Shown here in pieces: positions 20,839 to 32,239 of a stretch of DNA of 64,000 nt. Location: NCBI RefSeq assembly GCF_001704415.2, contig NW_017189517.1, forward strand, positions 8,071,167 to 8,135,166, written 5' to 3'. Made by a program: the position numbers and the translations under genes. The stretch comes from Capra hircus (Eukaryota; Chordata; Mammalia; Artiodactyla; Bovidae). Below the pieces are notes generated by a model. It searched no databases. It was given only the letters and a program-made list of their open reading frames with translations, and was not told the origin of the DNA. How positions within the stretch are numbered: position 1 is the first letter of the stretch; each line of letters begins with the position of its first letter.

Positions 20839-22184
20839 AAGCCTGAACTATTGAATCAATCCAAGTTTTGAATAGTCCAGTGTGATAAGAAAGCATCATG
20901 CTATGGAATGCCTTGGCTGCATTCTTCCAGATGGTCCCCCAGGAGACAGCAAGGGAGGCAGACAGACAAACTGTTTTAGATGCCTGAGTCTCTAACAGGG
21001 GCAGCCTGGACTGGGGTGTGAGTCTACAGTTACTTTGGACTCTGTCTTGCATTTTTCTCAAAAGCTTTTCTCTGACCTCAGAACAATTCAGTTGTAAACT
21101 TGAGTTGTAAGCCTGAAGAATCAATCCCTTTCTTATTCTTCACTTCTGTTTCCATAGCACTTTTGCTTCATCATCTTCTGAAACTGTTCTGTGCTTACAG
21201 TGTCGCCGAGTTGTTTCTGTCTGGTGGTCTACTTAGATATTAAACAAATTTTTAAAATTTGCATCTACTTTCATTTACTGCAGTTTTAAAGGGAATAGAT
21301 GGAGGCCATACTGTATTTCTTTTTCATTGCAGAGGTATTTTATCTTTATTCTGAAGATTTTATCCTTCCTCAAATTCTGTTTTTTTAACTCCCCAAGTAG
21401 AATAGCTTACCCAATCCATTGAATATTCTTTTTTTTCAAAATTGAAAACCTGTTTCTCACTTAAAAATATGTTATCATGTCTGATTAAAACCCACAAACA
21501 ACAGAACATGTTCCAAACAAATGCTGTCGTTGGAATAGCAGTAAAATAAATTGAACTAGTTTTTAGGTATTTGCAGCACAGTATTCAATAGCTTTTGGCT
21601 TCAAGGATGATTAAAAAGTACATGTATTGATTTCTAACCAAACCACAATATTAATAATCTTTGGAGGCATAGTGGACTATTGGCTTCTTGTCAGAATGGC
21701 TTTGAGGAGAAGATGGCCTTGGGTTCTAATGCCAGCTTCTCAGCAGAGATCAGAATTGGGTGTCTGAGTTCAGTGCATTTATGGTTTGGCAGCAGAGTTT
21801 CCCCAATCTTGAGGGACTGCTCAGTTTGAGGGGGCATGAGTCATGTTCTGGAGACAGGACAGACACAGAGCATCTCAGTCTTACAGAAGATTTTTCCTCT
21901 TGCTTCATCTTTTTGTTTGTGTCTTCCTGAGATGCTTCACCATGGCAACTACCTTTCTTGTCTTGTGGTATTGTGGGGAAAGAGCACAGGATAGGTGGCA
22001 GTGCATCCATTTCTTCCACTTGGACCAAGGAAGATGGCACACATATGAAGTTAGCCATGTCTCTGTCCTGCCCCAAGACTTGGCTTCTGAGCTTCTACTT
22101 TTCAAGGAAGTGGGAATTATTATGAAGATTCTCACCTTTCTTGGCTAGTGGAGAAATCTTATTGTTTGCAGATGTTGATACTTT
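20839..22184. other. Unrecognised single-copy stretch
   Basis: About 1.35 kb hold no repeat I can name. The open frames at 21750-22148 on both strands overlap one another and show no recognisable protein. A regulatory or deeply diverged element cannot be excluded. Confidence 0.4.
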
Positions 22185-22392
22185 TCTTTCTTTCTTTTTT
22201 CTTTTTGTTTTTTGATGTGGACCATTTAAAAAATCTTTATTTAATGTGTTACAGTATTGCTTTTGTTTTATGTTTTGGGTTTTTGGCCATGAGGCCTGTG
22301 AGATCTTTATTTAGCTCCCTGACCAGGGATGGAACCCACACCCCTGCACTGGAAGGTGAAGTCTTAACTACTAGGCTACCAGGGAAGTACCT
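22185..22392 (-). mobile_element. CHR-type SINE, long form
   Basis: A T-rich tail, 'gtggaccatttaaaaaatctttatt', 'gttacagtattgctttt' and 'gaccagggatggaacccacacccc' to 'ggctaccagggaagt' make up a CHR SINE in reverse. The same long form occurs at 45162-45482. Confidence 0.85.
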
Positions 22393-22933
22393 GTACTTTT
22401 CAAAGAGGAAAAAAAAAAGGTCTTCCCTTCCTCTTCTTTGTGTTACAGCTCCCCTGAAGGCAGCTCAACTTGGTCCCTGGAGCACTGGGTCTTGGGGTAG
22501 TGTCTGCCTTCCCTGCCTTTTGGTGTTTGATCTTCTGATCTAATTCCTGGTGGTGTTTGCTGTTAGTGTTGTTCAGGGCCCCCCACTCTTGCTCTTCTCT
22601 GCTTCTTCACCTTCTTTGCCCTCCCTGCCTCTTTCCTTTCCTTTCTCTCTTCACTCCTTTCTTCTGCTGCTCCCTCTCACTTCCTTCTTCCATCTTTCCA
22701 TTCCTTTCACTTCTAGGTGCAAGCATGTCCTCACTGAGGTACCTATCAGGGAGCTTTCCATCACCTCCTTAATCTTTTGCTGTTTTTCCTTTGTGCATGG
22801 TCTATTGAACCTGGTGAAGCCATGTTCTGAGCTGAGGCCATTTGCTCTGCAAACTCGGCTCAAACACAGTCTTCTGCTGCCTTGTGATGCTCCAAAGCAG
22901 TTGTTTTGTCTCCCTGGTGGGTGCTGAGTGGCT

Positions 22934-22935
<2 letters not shown>
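22393..22935. other. Unique sequence with a polypyrimidine tract
   Basis: The tract at about 22578-22720 is nearly all C and T. Overlapping open frames here reflect the missing A-containing stops and do not indicate coding. Confidence 0.5.

Positions 22936-22991
<56 letters not shown>
22936..22991. repeat. (GT)28 dinucleotide microsatellite
   Basis: About 56 bases of uninterrupted GT/TG run up to the break 'tgtatgcg'. A tract of this length is likely to vary in length between animals. Confidence 0.98.
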
Positions 22992-22994
<3 letters not shown>

Positions 22995-23185
22995 CGTTTG
23001 GTCATTAAGGGGCAGGAGGACCCACAGATTATTTTGGGAATACAGAGAGGCCCTTTTCACACTCACACCTGCCACTCAGTTGCCATCAGTACTTCTGGTT
23101 ATGGTTCTGGATTTCATGGACTTACTGGTCTAGGATTTTGTCATCTGTATGATCCAGACATCTTCTAATACAGTAGTTTTCACAC
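22992..23185. other. Unrecognised sequence
   Basis: No feature is recognised. Confidence 0.35.
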
Positions 23186-23214
23186 TTTTTTTTTTTTTTG
23201 CTTTATATTCTTTT

Positions 23215-23434
23215 GTGTGCGTGAGTGCTTAGTTGTGTCTGAATTTTTGTGACCCTTTGGACTGTAGCCCACCAGGCTTCTCTGTCCATGGGATTCTCCA
23301 GGCAAGAATCCTGAAGTGGGTTGCCATTTCCTTCTCCAGGGGATCTTCCTGACCCAGGGATCTAACCCCCATCTCTGCATCTCCTGCATTGGCAGGTGGA
23401 TTCTTTACCACTGTGCCACCTGGGAAACCCTTTG
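23215..23434 (-). mobile_element. Bov-tA SINE with TSD
   Basis: It runs from 'gtgtgcgtgagtgcttagttgtgtctg' to the tRNA head end 'gccacctgggaaaccc' in reverse. The exact repeat 'tattctttt' lies at 23206-23214 and 23435-23443. A separate poly-T stretch (23186-23200) lies just before. Confidence 0.94.
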
Positions 23435-23443
23435 TATTCTTTT

Positions 23444-24451
23444 AACAGGTATAAAAAATCTCTGAAATCTTATGCAAAGTCTATTATTTCCAACAGGTCA
23501 AATAGGAGCTCCTGTGACTGAACTGTGGTGGGGAGACCAGTGCTTGCCTTCCTCCTCCCCGGCCTCAGGAACAGCCAAGGGATTCTGCAGAAGAGGGCCA
23601 TGGGTCTTTGGAACAGAGTTTGATGTACTTACTCCTGGGTTGGTCCCCTTCCCTTTCAATTCATAGGTGAGATCCAGAGATAGGGACAGGGGAGAGGGCA
23701 TGGCCCAGAAAGGCTCAAGGACAGGAAGTTGAACAGTTGGGTGATTAGAGCCCAGTTCTTGGTCCTAAAGTGTTCTCACTTCTGTCCTGTGGGTCTTGGG
23801 GCTTAGGATGTGAAATCGTGGTTCTTTTTGAGGCAGAAAGGATCCTCTCCACCACTGCTCCCCACAGCCAAAAGCCCCAAACAAAACCAGACACAGACAG
23901 CAGTTTGGCAGGTTACCATGCCTTTGACAGAAATCAGTTAAGTGAGTTAGATTTGTTCTTATCTTATTATCAGGTTGTTATTTCCAACTTTTATTCTAAG
24001 AAGAGAGGGGATCACTCAGACCCACCCAGTAAATGCAGATTGACTCCATCCATGTGGCCATGTCATTGGAAGGGCAGGGTTAAGATGGGCTGTGCTCCCA
24101 GGCAGGAAGATGGCAAAAAGCTGAGGTGAGCACCCCTCCTCTGCCTGTTGTAGCCCTGGGGGCAGCTCCACTGTCTGCTGTTAGGGGCACAGAGTTGGGC
24201 TGTCAGGAAAGGAGCTCTGGGACAAAGGTTATTCACAAAAGGGAGGTCTATTTGACAGGAGGGGGGGCCTCTATGCCTTTTTCAGAGCCTTCTTACTCTC
24301 ACCATCCTCTGCTGAGCTCTGGGTCGATGTCGAGGCTTCCTCTAAGCCCTCATGCTCGGTTCTCATGGTCACTACCTTCTTTTAAGCTCTCATCTCTCTC
24401 ATCTGTCATAGGAGCCACAGCACTGATCTTTTTACCTCCAAACTCTGTTTC
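23444..24451. other. Unrecognised single-copy stretch
   Basis: About 1 kb without a named repeat. Open frames at 23770-24129 and 24126-24458 match no protein that I recognise. Confidence 0.4.
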
Positions 24452-24500
24452 TTTTTAAAAGTTTACCGTGAAATACACATGCTGAAGAGTACATATAATA
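24452..24500. mobile_element. Old L1M-type UTR remnant, left part
   Basis: 'aaaagtttaccgtgaaatacacatgctgaagagtacatataata' matches an old L1M UTR. Its continuation ('cccctgtgtgtccatcc...aaatagaatactac') appears at 26395-26465, on the far side of the L1 insertion. Confidence 0.5.
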
Positions 24501-26345
24501 GGTGGCTGAAACACTGGTGAAAGAAATCAAAGAGGACACTAATAGATGGAGAAATATACCATGTTCTTGGATCAGAAGAATCAATATAGTGAAAATGAGT
24601 ATACTACCAAAAACAATCTATAGATTCAATGCAGTCCTTATCAAGCTACCAACGGTATTTTTCACAGAGCTAGAACAAATAATTTCACAGTTTGTATGGA
24701 AATACAAAAAACCTTGAACAGCCAAAGCAATCTTGAGAAAGAAGAATGGAACTGGAGGAATCAACCTGCCTGACTTCAGGCTCTACTACAGAGCCACAGT
24801 CATCAAAACAGTACGGTACTGGCACAAAGACAAAAATATAGATCAATAGAACAAAATAGAAAGCCCAGAGATAAATCCACGCACCTATGGACACCTTATC
24901 TTTGACAAAGGAGGCGAGAATATACAATGGAGAAAAGACAATCTCTTTAACAAGTGGTGCTGGAAAAACTGGTCAACCACTTGTAAAAGAATGAAACTAG
25001 AACACTTTCTAACACCATACACAAAAATAAACTCAAAATGGATTAAAGATCTAAATGTAAGACCAGAAACTATAAAACTCCTAGAGGAGAACACAGGCAA
25101 AACACTCTCCGACATAAATCACAGCAAGATCCTCTATGACCCACCTCCCAGAATATTGGAAATAAAAGCAAAAATAAACAAATGGGACCTAATTAACCTT
25201 CAAAGCTTCTGCACAACAAAGGAAACTATAAGCAAGGTGAAAGACAGCCTTCAGAATGGGAGAAAATAATAGCAAATGAAGCAACTGACAAACAACTAAT
25301 CTCAACAATATATAAGCAACTCCTGCAGCTCAACTCCAGAAAAATAAATGACCCAATCAAAAAATGGGCCAAAGAACTAAATAGACATTTCTCCAAAGAA
25401 GACATACAGATGGCTAACAAACACATGAAAAGATCTCAACATCACTCATTATCAGAGAAATGCAAATCAAGACCACAATGAGGTACCATTTCACGCAGGT
25501 CAGAATGGCTGCTGTCCAAAAGCCTACATGCACTAAATGCTGGAGAGGGTGTGGAGAAAAGGGAACCCTCTTACACTGTTGGTGGGAATGCAAACTAGTT
25601 CAGCCACTATGGAGAACAGTGTGGAGATTCCTTAAAAAACTGGAAATAGAACTGCCTTATGACCCAGCAATCCCACTGCTGGCCATACACACCGAGGAAA
25701 CCAGAATTGAAAGAGACATGTGTACCCCAGTGTTCATCTCAGCACTGTTTATAATAGCCAAGACATGGAAGCAACCTAGATGTCCATCAGCAGATGAATG
25801 GATAAGAAAGCAGTGGTACATATACACAATGGAATATTACTCAGCCATTAAAAAGAATACATTTGAGTCAGTTCTAATGAGGTGGATGAAACTGGAGCCT
25901 ATTATACAGAGTGAAGTAAGCCAGAAAGAAAAACACCAATACAGTATACTAACGCATATACATGGAATTTAGAAAGATGGTAACGATAATCCTGTATGTG
26001 AGACAGCAAAAGAGACACAGATGTATAGAACAGTCTTTTGGACTCTGTGGGAGAGGGAGAGGGTGGGATCATTTGGGAGAATGGCATTGAAACATGTATA
26101 ATATCATAAAAGAAACGAATCGCCAGTCCAGGTTCGATGCAGGATAGAGGATACTTGGGGCTGGTACACTGGGATGACCCAGAGGGATGGTACGGAGAGG
26201 GAGGTGGGAGAGTGGTTCAGGATGGGGAACACATGTACACCCGTGGCAGATTCATGTTGATGTATGGCAAAACCAATACAATATTGTAAAGTAACTAGCC
26301 TCCATTTAAAATAAATAAATTTAAATTTAAAAATAAATAAATAAA
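24501..26345 (+). mobile_element. Ruminant L1 (L1-BT type), 5'-truncated
   Basis: About 1.85 kb of an L1 3' half: the ORF2 C-terminal third, a 3' UTR and an A-rich (TAAA)n tail. ORF2 is readable as 'WRNIPCSWIRRINIVKMSIL' near 24540, 'TPYTKINSKWIKDLNVRPETI' near 25015, the Cys-rich 'CWRGCGEKGTLLHCWWECK' near 25540 and 'YYSAIKK' near 25840. In-frame stops (for example at 24715 and 25267) and a frameshift near 25440 inactivate it. RT and endonuclease domains are absent. It split an older L1M remnant. Confidence 0.95.
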
Positions 26346-26394
26346 TAATAGATTCTCTAAAAATCAAAACAAAAACAAAAAAAAAAAAGGAAAG

Positions 26395-26465
26395 AAAAAT
26401 CAAACAAACCCCTGTGTGTCCATCCTATAGCCTGGGAAATAGAATACTACTACCTGTGCTTTCCC
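26395..26465. mobile_element. Old L1M-type UTR remnant, right part
   Basis: 'cccctgtgtgtccatcctatagcctgggaaatagaatactactacc' continues the remnant of 24452-24500. This shows that the younger L1 landed in it. Confidence 0.5.
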
Positions 26466-26582
26466 TGGAGGAGGGCACAGCAACCCACTCTAGCATTCTT
26501 GTCTGGAGAATCCCATGGGCAGAGGAGTCTGGCCGGCTACAGTCCATGGGGTCATCGGACATGACTGAAGTGACTTAGCACA
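26466..26582 (+). mobile_element. BovA SINE
   Basis: 'tggaggagggcacagcaacccactctag' to 'tgactgaagtgacttagcacaca' is one BovA unit. A short tract is missing at 'ggggtcatcgg'. Confidence 0.9.
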
Positions 26583-26892
26583 CACTTGTACTTTAGAAGT
26601 CTGCATCTAACAGCCTCGCTAAATTCCCTTAATCATATTCTAATAATTCCTAAGATTCTTGTATTCTGTGTAGTCAATCATATCTGCAAATATTGACAGT
26701 ATTACTTCTTCCTTCCTAATCCTTTGGCTGTCTTTTCTATTGTTTTGTCTTACCTGACTGGTCAGGACCTGTAGTGCAGTGTTGAATCAAAGTGGTCCAG
26801 TGGACATTTTTCTTTTGTTTCTGATCTTAAATAGAATGCTTATAATATTTTGCCATTAAGTTATGATACTTCCAAAATATTTTGGAAAATAT

Positions 26893-27019
26893 ATTTTATG
26901 GAATGTTCTACTAAATTTGCAAGAAACACATAATTACAATCTTATACAAACACTTCAGAGAGAAGATGGGAATATTCCCCAACTCATTTTATAAGGCAAC
27001 TCTCATCTTGGCACCAAAA
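26893..27019 (+). repeat. Inverted repeat, left arm
   Basis: This arm is the reverse complement of 27411-27537. Over the central 111 bases (26905-27015) I count five mismatches, about 95% identity. The arm is in plus L1 orientation inside an otherwise minus L1. Confidence 0.92.
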
Positions 27020-27021
27020 TC

Positions 27022-27078
27022 TATCAGGTTGGAGAAATTTTATCAGGTTGGAGAAATCTTATCAGGTTGGAGAAATCA
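27022..27078. repeat. Tandem repeat, 3 x 19 bases
   Basis: Three adjacent units beginning 'tatcaggttggagaaat' occupy 27022-27040, 27041-27059 and 27060-27078. They differ only in their last two bases. The array sits next to the inner end of the inverted repeat's left arm. Confidence 0.97.
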
Positions 27079-27410
27079 CCTCCTATAGTTAGCTAATATA
27101 GGTGCCATCCATTTATGGCAAATGGATTTTGACTTTTATCAAATAAATTTTCTGTATCTTTTGAGGTGATCATATAGCATAGTTCTTTTCCTTTCTCCTT
27201 TAATCCTTTAAAGCAATGCATTGCTTTGCACTCATAAAATTTTTAATGCTAAAACAAACTCAGATTATTGGAATTAACCCAACTTGATCATAATTTTTGC
27301 TTTTGTACATTGCTAGATTTCACTTGGTAATATTTTGTTTAGCATTTTTACTTTTATGTTCATAAGTTAGGCTAGCATGTATTTTTCCTTTCTCTTTTAT
27401 TCTTGTCTAT

Positions 27411-27537
27411 TTTTGGTGCCAAGATGAGAGTTGCCTTATAAAATGAGTTGGGAAATATTCCCATCTTCTCTCTGAAGTATTTGTATAACATTGGAATTAT
27501 GCGTTTCTTGCAAATTTAGTAGAACTACCCATAAACA
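27411..27537 (-). repeat. Inverted repeat, right arm
   Basis: This arm lies in the same orientation as the surrounding L1 and pairs with 26893-27019 across a spacer of about 390 bases. Confidence 0.92.
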
Positions 27538-27864
27538 GCCCCCCGCATGGGTCTGGCATTGATTTAATGGGATGCTTTTAAAAAATTTAATGGTTATAGG
27601 ACCATTCTGGAGTCAATTTTAAAATTTATTTTTCTAGTAATTTGGGTATTTCATTGAAATTTTCAAATTTATGTGTGTAAAGTTGCTCATAACATTATCT
27701 AATTTTTTTTCTTTGCTGCATCTGCAGTTATGCCCTTTTTAAGTCTTAATATTGTTTATTTATGCCTCTTCTTTCATTATGACTCCATTTTATTTCAAAG
27801 TTCACATGATCACCAAAATAGTACTAGTAGTATAGTTCTCTTCTGTACTTACCAACTGCAGAAG

Positions 27865-27988
27865 GACTTTCAAAGCTTTTTATGATCTATTCCCAGCCTA
27901 GCTTTCCAGTTTTAACAAAAACAATGTTCTTACTCATTACTCTGATTTCCAGCCACACTGGACTACTGTCTTTCCTTTGGTATGTTCT
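27865..27988 (+). mobile_element. L2 LINE, part 1
   Basis: 'tgatctattcccagcctagctttccag' and 'ctgatttccagccacactggactact' match the L2 ORF2 distal region. It is split by the L1 at 27989. Confidence 0.6.
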
Positions 27989-28370
27989 TTTTTTTTTTTT
28001 TGGCTTTTATATGAATTATTTTTAAGATTTTTCCTTTATTTTTAATTGGAATATAATGGCATTACAATGTTGTGTTAGCCATAATTATATATATAGCCCC
28101 TCCCTCTTCCCATCCCACCCCTCTAGGTCATCACAGAATGCCAGGGTGAGCTCCCTGTATGATACAGCAGCTTCCCACTATCTATTTTACACAAAGTAGT
28201 GTATATATGTCAGTGCTACTCTCTTAATTCATCCCACCATCTCCTTCCCCCACTGTGTCTCCAAGTCTGTTCTCTATATCTACATCTCTATTTCTACCCT
28301 GTAAATAGGTTCATCAGTACCATTTTTCTAGATTCTACATATATGTATTAATATAGGATGTTTGTGTTAT
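27989..28370 (-). mobile_element. L1 3' UTR (artiodactyl L1), inserted in L2
   Basis: A T-run is followed by 'taattggaatataatggcattacaatgttgtgttag', 'cttcccactatctattttacac' and 'gttcatcagtaccatttttctagattc'. This is an artiodactyl L1 3' UTR in reverse. The T-run is the poly-A tail read in reverse. Confidence 0.85.
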
Positions 28371-28384
28371 TATAACAACTTCCA

Positions 28385-28700
28385 TTAATCAGTACCTTCA
28401 CACCGTTTTAACCTCCATCTTCATCCTTAGAAATGTTTATTGTTTCTTAAGGCTCATCTCAAATTCTACCTGTTCCATGAAGCTTTCCCCTATTTTCCTC
28501 CAAACAGAATAGATGTCTTCTTCTCCTGCATTCCTATTCCCCACCCTCACCAAATTCTCCATAGCAAGTATCATGGTCTAATCATATTTAAAGAGTTGCT
28601 TTCATGTATTCAAAGTTTTGTAGCTATCAAGCCTCTCGAAGGCAAGACTGTCTTATTCTTGTCTGCATTCTAAGCACCACTGAGACTGTTCAATTCAGTT
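28385..28700 (+). mobile_element. L2 LINE, part 2
   Basis: 'ctcatctcaaattctacctgttccatgaagctttcccc' and 'ctcgaaggcaagactgtcttattc' continue the L2 to its 3' end. Confidence 0.7.
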
Positions 28701-28924
28701 GAACTGAATGAAAACTGAGTGGAATTGAACAGGCATTCACTCTTCCTCTAGCAAAATGTAGAATTACAAAAATGTAGGCCACACATTGTAATTTGGGGTA
28801 ATGCGAAGATGTTCTGACCCTGGGGTAATATGAAGAGGTCCTTACCTCTTTCATGAACTGGCTGAAGTCTAAAAGTCCATCATTTGCATTTCATTCATTT
28901 GTCTTAATGCATTCTCTCTTTGCT
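28701..28924. other. Unrecognised sequence
   Basis: Nothing is recognised. Confidence 0.35.
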
Positions 28925-28939
28925 AAAAATGCTACCCTA

Positions 28940-29068
28940 TGAGACTTCCTTTATGGTCTAGTGGTTAAGACTCTGTGCTTCCAATGGAGGGAGCATGGGT
29001 TCTATCCCTGGTCAGGGAACTAAGATCCCACATGCTATGCAACCAAATAAAGAAAGAAAGAAAGAAAG
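28940..29068 (+). mobile_element. CHR-type SINE with long TSD
   Basis: A tRNA-derived head ('gacttcctttatggtctagtgg', 'gggttctatccctggtcagg') ends in a (GAAA)n tail (29050-29070). The repeat 'aaaatgctaccctat' lies at about 28926-28940 and 29069-29083, a perfect 15-base duplication. Confidence 0.95.
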
Positions 29069-29165
29069 AAAATGCTACCCTATTGGGGGAAGCATAGGAG
29101 ACTTTATTAGGTATTAACATCTGACCCCTCAGAATTTTTCCCTGGTCCCTACCAAGGGAGTGGAT

Positions 29166-29252
29166 TTGTCCTGGAAAATCCCATGGACAGAGGAGCCTGG
29201 TGGGCTATAGTCCATGAGGTTGCAAAGAGTCAGACACAACTAAACAACTGAT
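29166..29252 (+). mobile_element. BovA SINE, 5'-truncated
   Basis: 'gtcctggaaaatcccatggacagagg' to 'cacaactaaacaactgatgc' is the distal part of a BovA unit. Confidence 0.88.
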
Positions 29253-29364
29253 GCTTCCTGAGAGCAGATATATTGATGAAATGTAAATAAGAAACATCTC
29301 TTGAGGGAACAAAGATGCTGAAGGGGATGGCTAGATAAACTGATATTCATTGTCCTTTATTTAG

Positions 29365-29872
29365 GATATACTCTATTTCAAGTATTGAAGTATAGTTCAT
29401 TTACAATATTGTGTTAGTTTCAGGTGTACATCACAGTGATTCAGTTATATATACATATTCTTCAGATTCTCTTCCCGTATAGGTGTTTACAAAATATTGA
29501 GTTCTCTGTGCTATTCAGTAGGTCCTTGTTGTTTATTTTGTATATAGTAGTATGTATCTGTTAACTCCTAATTTATCCCTCCCCAACTCCATTTCCCTTT
29601 GGTAATTCTAAATTTATTTTCTTTGTCTGTGAGTCTCTTTTTGTCTTGGAAATAAGTTCATTTGTATCTCTCTCTCTTTTTAGATTGCACATATAAGTAA
29701 TATCATATGGCATTTGTCTTTGTCTGACTTACTTTACACAGTATGATAATCTCTAGCTCCATCCATGTTGGTGTAAATGACATTATTTCATCCTTTTTGT
29801 GACCAAGTGATATTCCATCATATATAATGTTCCACATCTTCTTTATTCACGCATCTGTCAATGGACATTGAA
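29365..29872 (-). mobile_element. Old L1 3' end
   Basis: 'gaagtatagttcatttacaatattgtgttagtttcagg', 'tctctagctccatccatgttg' and 'ctgtcaatggacattgaagt' form an L1 3' UTR and ORF2 end in reverse. It is heavily mutated. Confidence 0.88.
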
Positions 29873-31699
29873 GTGGGACAACCTTATTTCTGAAGAGTGT
29901 ATCGGGTTTGCTACTTTATTCTTTTTGTTCTTCTTTCTTTTTGTGACTCCACCAGTTTATCTTTAAAGTCCAAGAATGTTATATTTCCAATAGGCATCAG
30001 ATCACCAAAACCTCAAAGTAGAATATTCACATTTTAATTATTTGTTCACTCACAGAGCGATTTGTCCCATCAGCACATCTCCAGGGTGATCAGAAATCTC
30101 TGTTTCCTGTATTTGGAAAGAGCTGATGTGCACTTTCTTATTGTACAAGTTTTAAGATCCCTTGACAAGATAGCAGTTGGTGCTACTTTTTCCATCATTC
30201 ATATTCCTACGTTAGGGTAATATGCTCTCTCTAGCAACCTGTGAAGAATGATCTTGGTCAAGTTATCTCGTCTTTCTGTAAAGGAGGAGCTGTCTGACAC
30301 TTGTAACACATGTGGAATTAGCACGGGACAACTTTGAAGGCAAGAAAGCACATGAATGTGTCAGCTGGGGTATGACTGGGACAACAACTCTTCCCAGTCC
30401 ACTGGAACCATGCATTCTACCTAGTGTGTCACAAAAGGCTGACCAGCTTACTAATTTTACATCTCATTTCATAGGAGTGACTTTGCTTGTGGCAGGTTCT
30501 GGTGACTAGTACTGCACAGTGTTTGTAGCCTACTCCAGTGCTCATCCTCAGAAGACCTGATTGTCCTTGGCCCTGCTGAAGACTCCAAGTTCTTGCTTGC
30601 TTAATGTTATCCCACTTTTAGTCTTGAGGAGAGCTGTGAAACAGATTTAGTTAGAGGAAGATTTGAGATGTGTTCTACTGGTAGAGACAAGGCTTTATCA
30701 AATATTATGTTGTCTTGATCCTAAGATCAGTAACTCATCTTAGGGAAGAAGACTGAATCCACCTAGTTAATTTTCAGCAGAAACCATGGGAAGATGATGC
30801 AAATAGCTTCATGTAGATCAAACATAAACATGCAGTGCTGAGGACTGGTTTCTCTGGTGGGGCTTTGGGAATTCTTGGAACATCTACATAACTGTCCAGT
30901 GCCTCTCAGCTACTTTGGCAGAGTTGATAAATATTGACTTCTGAATGGATGTATCTAACTGGCAAGTAGCTTTTTTTCTGTTACCTCTGATCTCAGTGTG
31001 AGTGGGGTTGATGGGAGTTGATGCCTGTGTAGTTTGAGGATTGGTGCTGTGAAAAGCCTTAGTGAGGAGCCAGGACCCAGAAAAACTGTGGTCATAGACT
31101 ACGGGGTGCAGTGGTTGATGTGATCACAGTAAGGGATGTTGTCTGGACTTGGCTGGATTCTGTCTATATATCCCACCACGAAAAGCCTCCCTGAAAAGAG
31201 GCAAAAATTTAGATTCTGAGGATGGAGAAAAGTGCTCACTTGTGCCAGAGTTTGGCCAGACACATCCCAGAGGAGAGTGACTGGGTATTCAGAAACTCTT
31301 TAGTTAGTCCTGTCCCTTCAGGGGACAAGAGCCTCTAAGGAATAAGGTGTGGGGACTGCTTCCTACTTCAGATCCCTTCAGTGCCCCTCAACCATTTAGT
31401 GCAGACCTAGAGGAAGGAAAGGAAAAGTATCACTTGCGACCACCTTTCTGCATGTCCATTGCAGGCAGTACCCTTTGTGCTGCAGCGACAAACATCCTGC
31501 TAATTGTTCTCCAGCATCCCATGTCTCTTGCCTCTGCTCTCTTCTCCCCCCAGCCTGTACCCTAAAGCAGTGCCAAGTACATCCTTCTGAGGCCCTCTTT
31601 GAATCACCTTCACCTGTCATGCAGACTCCAGCTGCTAAGGAATTGTCTCCTCTCCTCAGCTCCAAGCTTCCCAAGCTACTGAGCAGCCATGTGCTCCTC
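29873..31699. other. Longest unrecognised stretch
   Basis: About 1.8 kb hold no repeat I can name and no exon. GC content is moderate, and short open frames (30312-30509, 31347-31565, 31396-31722 minus) overlap and lack familiar motifs. A decayed LTR element or genuinely unique DNA are both possible. Confidence 0.4.
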
Positions 31700-32045
31700 T
31701 GTTCTCCTTCATGTGTACTCATTTCCAGCCAAATTGGAGCCTTCAGTGCTTCCTGATTCCACCGTGATATTTTCTGCCTCTGCTACAGCTGTTTACTTGA
31801 ATACATTTCTCCATCTTGTCATTTTACCTGTCATTTGTCAACGTCACCTACTTTACTAAGCTTTCCTTGACACCCTTCCCCCAGGTGGAAAGCAGTTTTG
31901 AACTCTCATAGCCTGGCGATTGAACTTCGTCTTAGCTTGAATTTGTGTTGCTTGTGACTTGTCTGTCTCTCTCTGTGTACAGGCAGAGCCTTGAGGGCCA
32001 ATCCCTGTGCTGGATTTATTGTCACATTCTGCCCTGGGTCCCTTA
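31700..32045 (+). mobile_element. L2 LINE fragment
   Basis: 'actcatttccagccaaattggagcc', 'cacctactttactaagctttccttgacacccttcccccagg' follow L2 order. It is diverged. Confidence 0.5.
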
Positions 32046-32239
32046 CAGAGCCCTTGGTAACTACTGGACTTACCCCCCCACAAACACTCTGAAAAGCTTG
32101 CAAAACCCCTGATTATTCTGTGGGAGGCAGTGAAAATGGATTTCTCCACTTAATCACGTCTTCAGCTTTCTGGTCCACTGATCAGGGAGGTTGTAAGATT
32201 TGATTTTTTTAAGGTTTTGACTAGCCCTACTATTCTATC

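Larger units (their letters stand above)
26600..27785 (-). mobile_element. Old L1 ORF2 region with internal inverted duplication
   Basis: Minus-strand ORF2 sequence is recognisable, read on the plus strand, as 'tattacttcttccttcctaatc', 'gttgaatcaaagtggtccagtgg', 'ttttgaggtgatcatatag' and 'ccttataaaatgagttggg'. It is too decayed to translate. Within it, 26893-27019 lies in the opposite orientation to the rest and is the reverse complement of 27411-27537. See the repeat entries. Confidence 0.8.

Noticed and set aside
22148..22927. 131- and 125-codon plus-strand open frames as genes
   Set aside because: The first crosses a CHR SINE and the second is a polypyrimidine tract. Neither shows protein-like composition.
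22802..23168. Open frames of repeated Cys-Val or Thr-His
   Set aside because: They are translations of the (GT)n microsatellite and have no coding meaning.
27022..27078. CRISPR-like short repeats
   Set aside because: The three 19-base units are directly adjacent, without spacers, in a mammalian genome.
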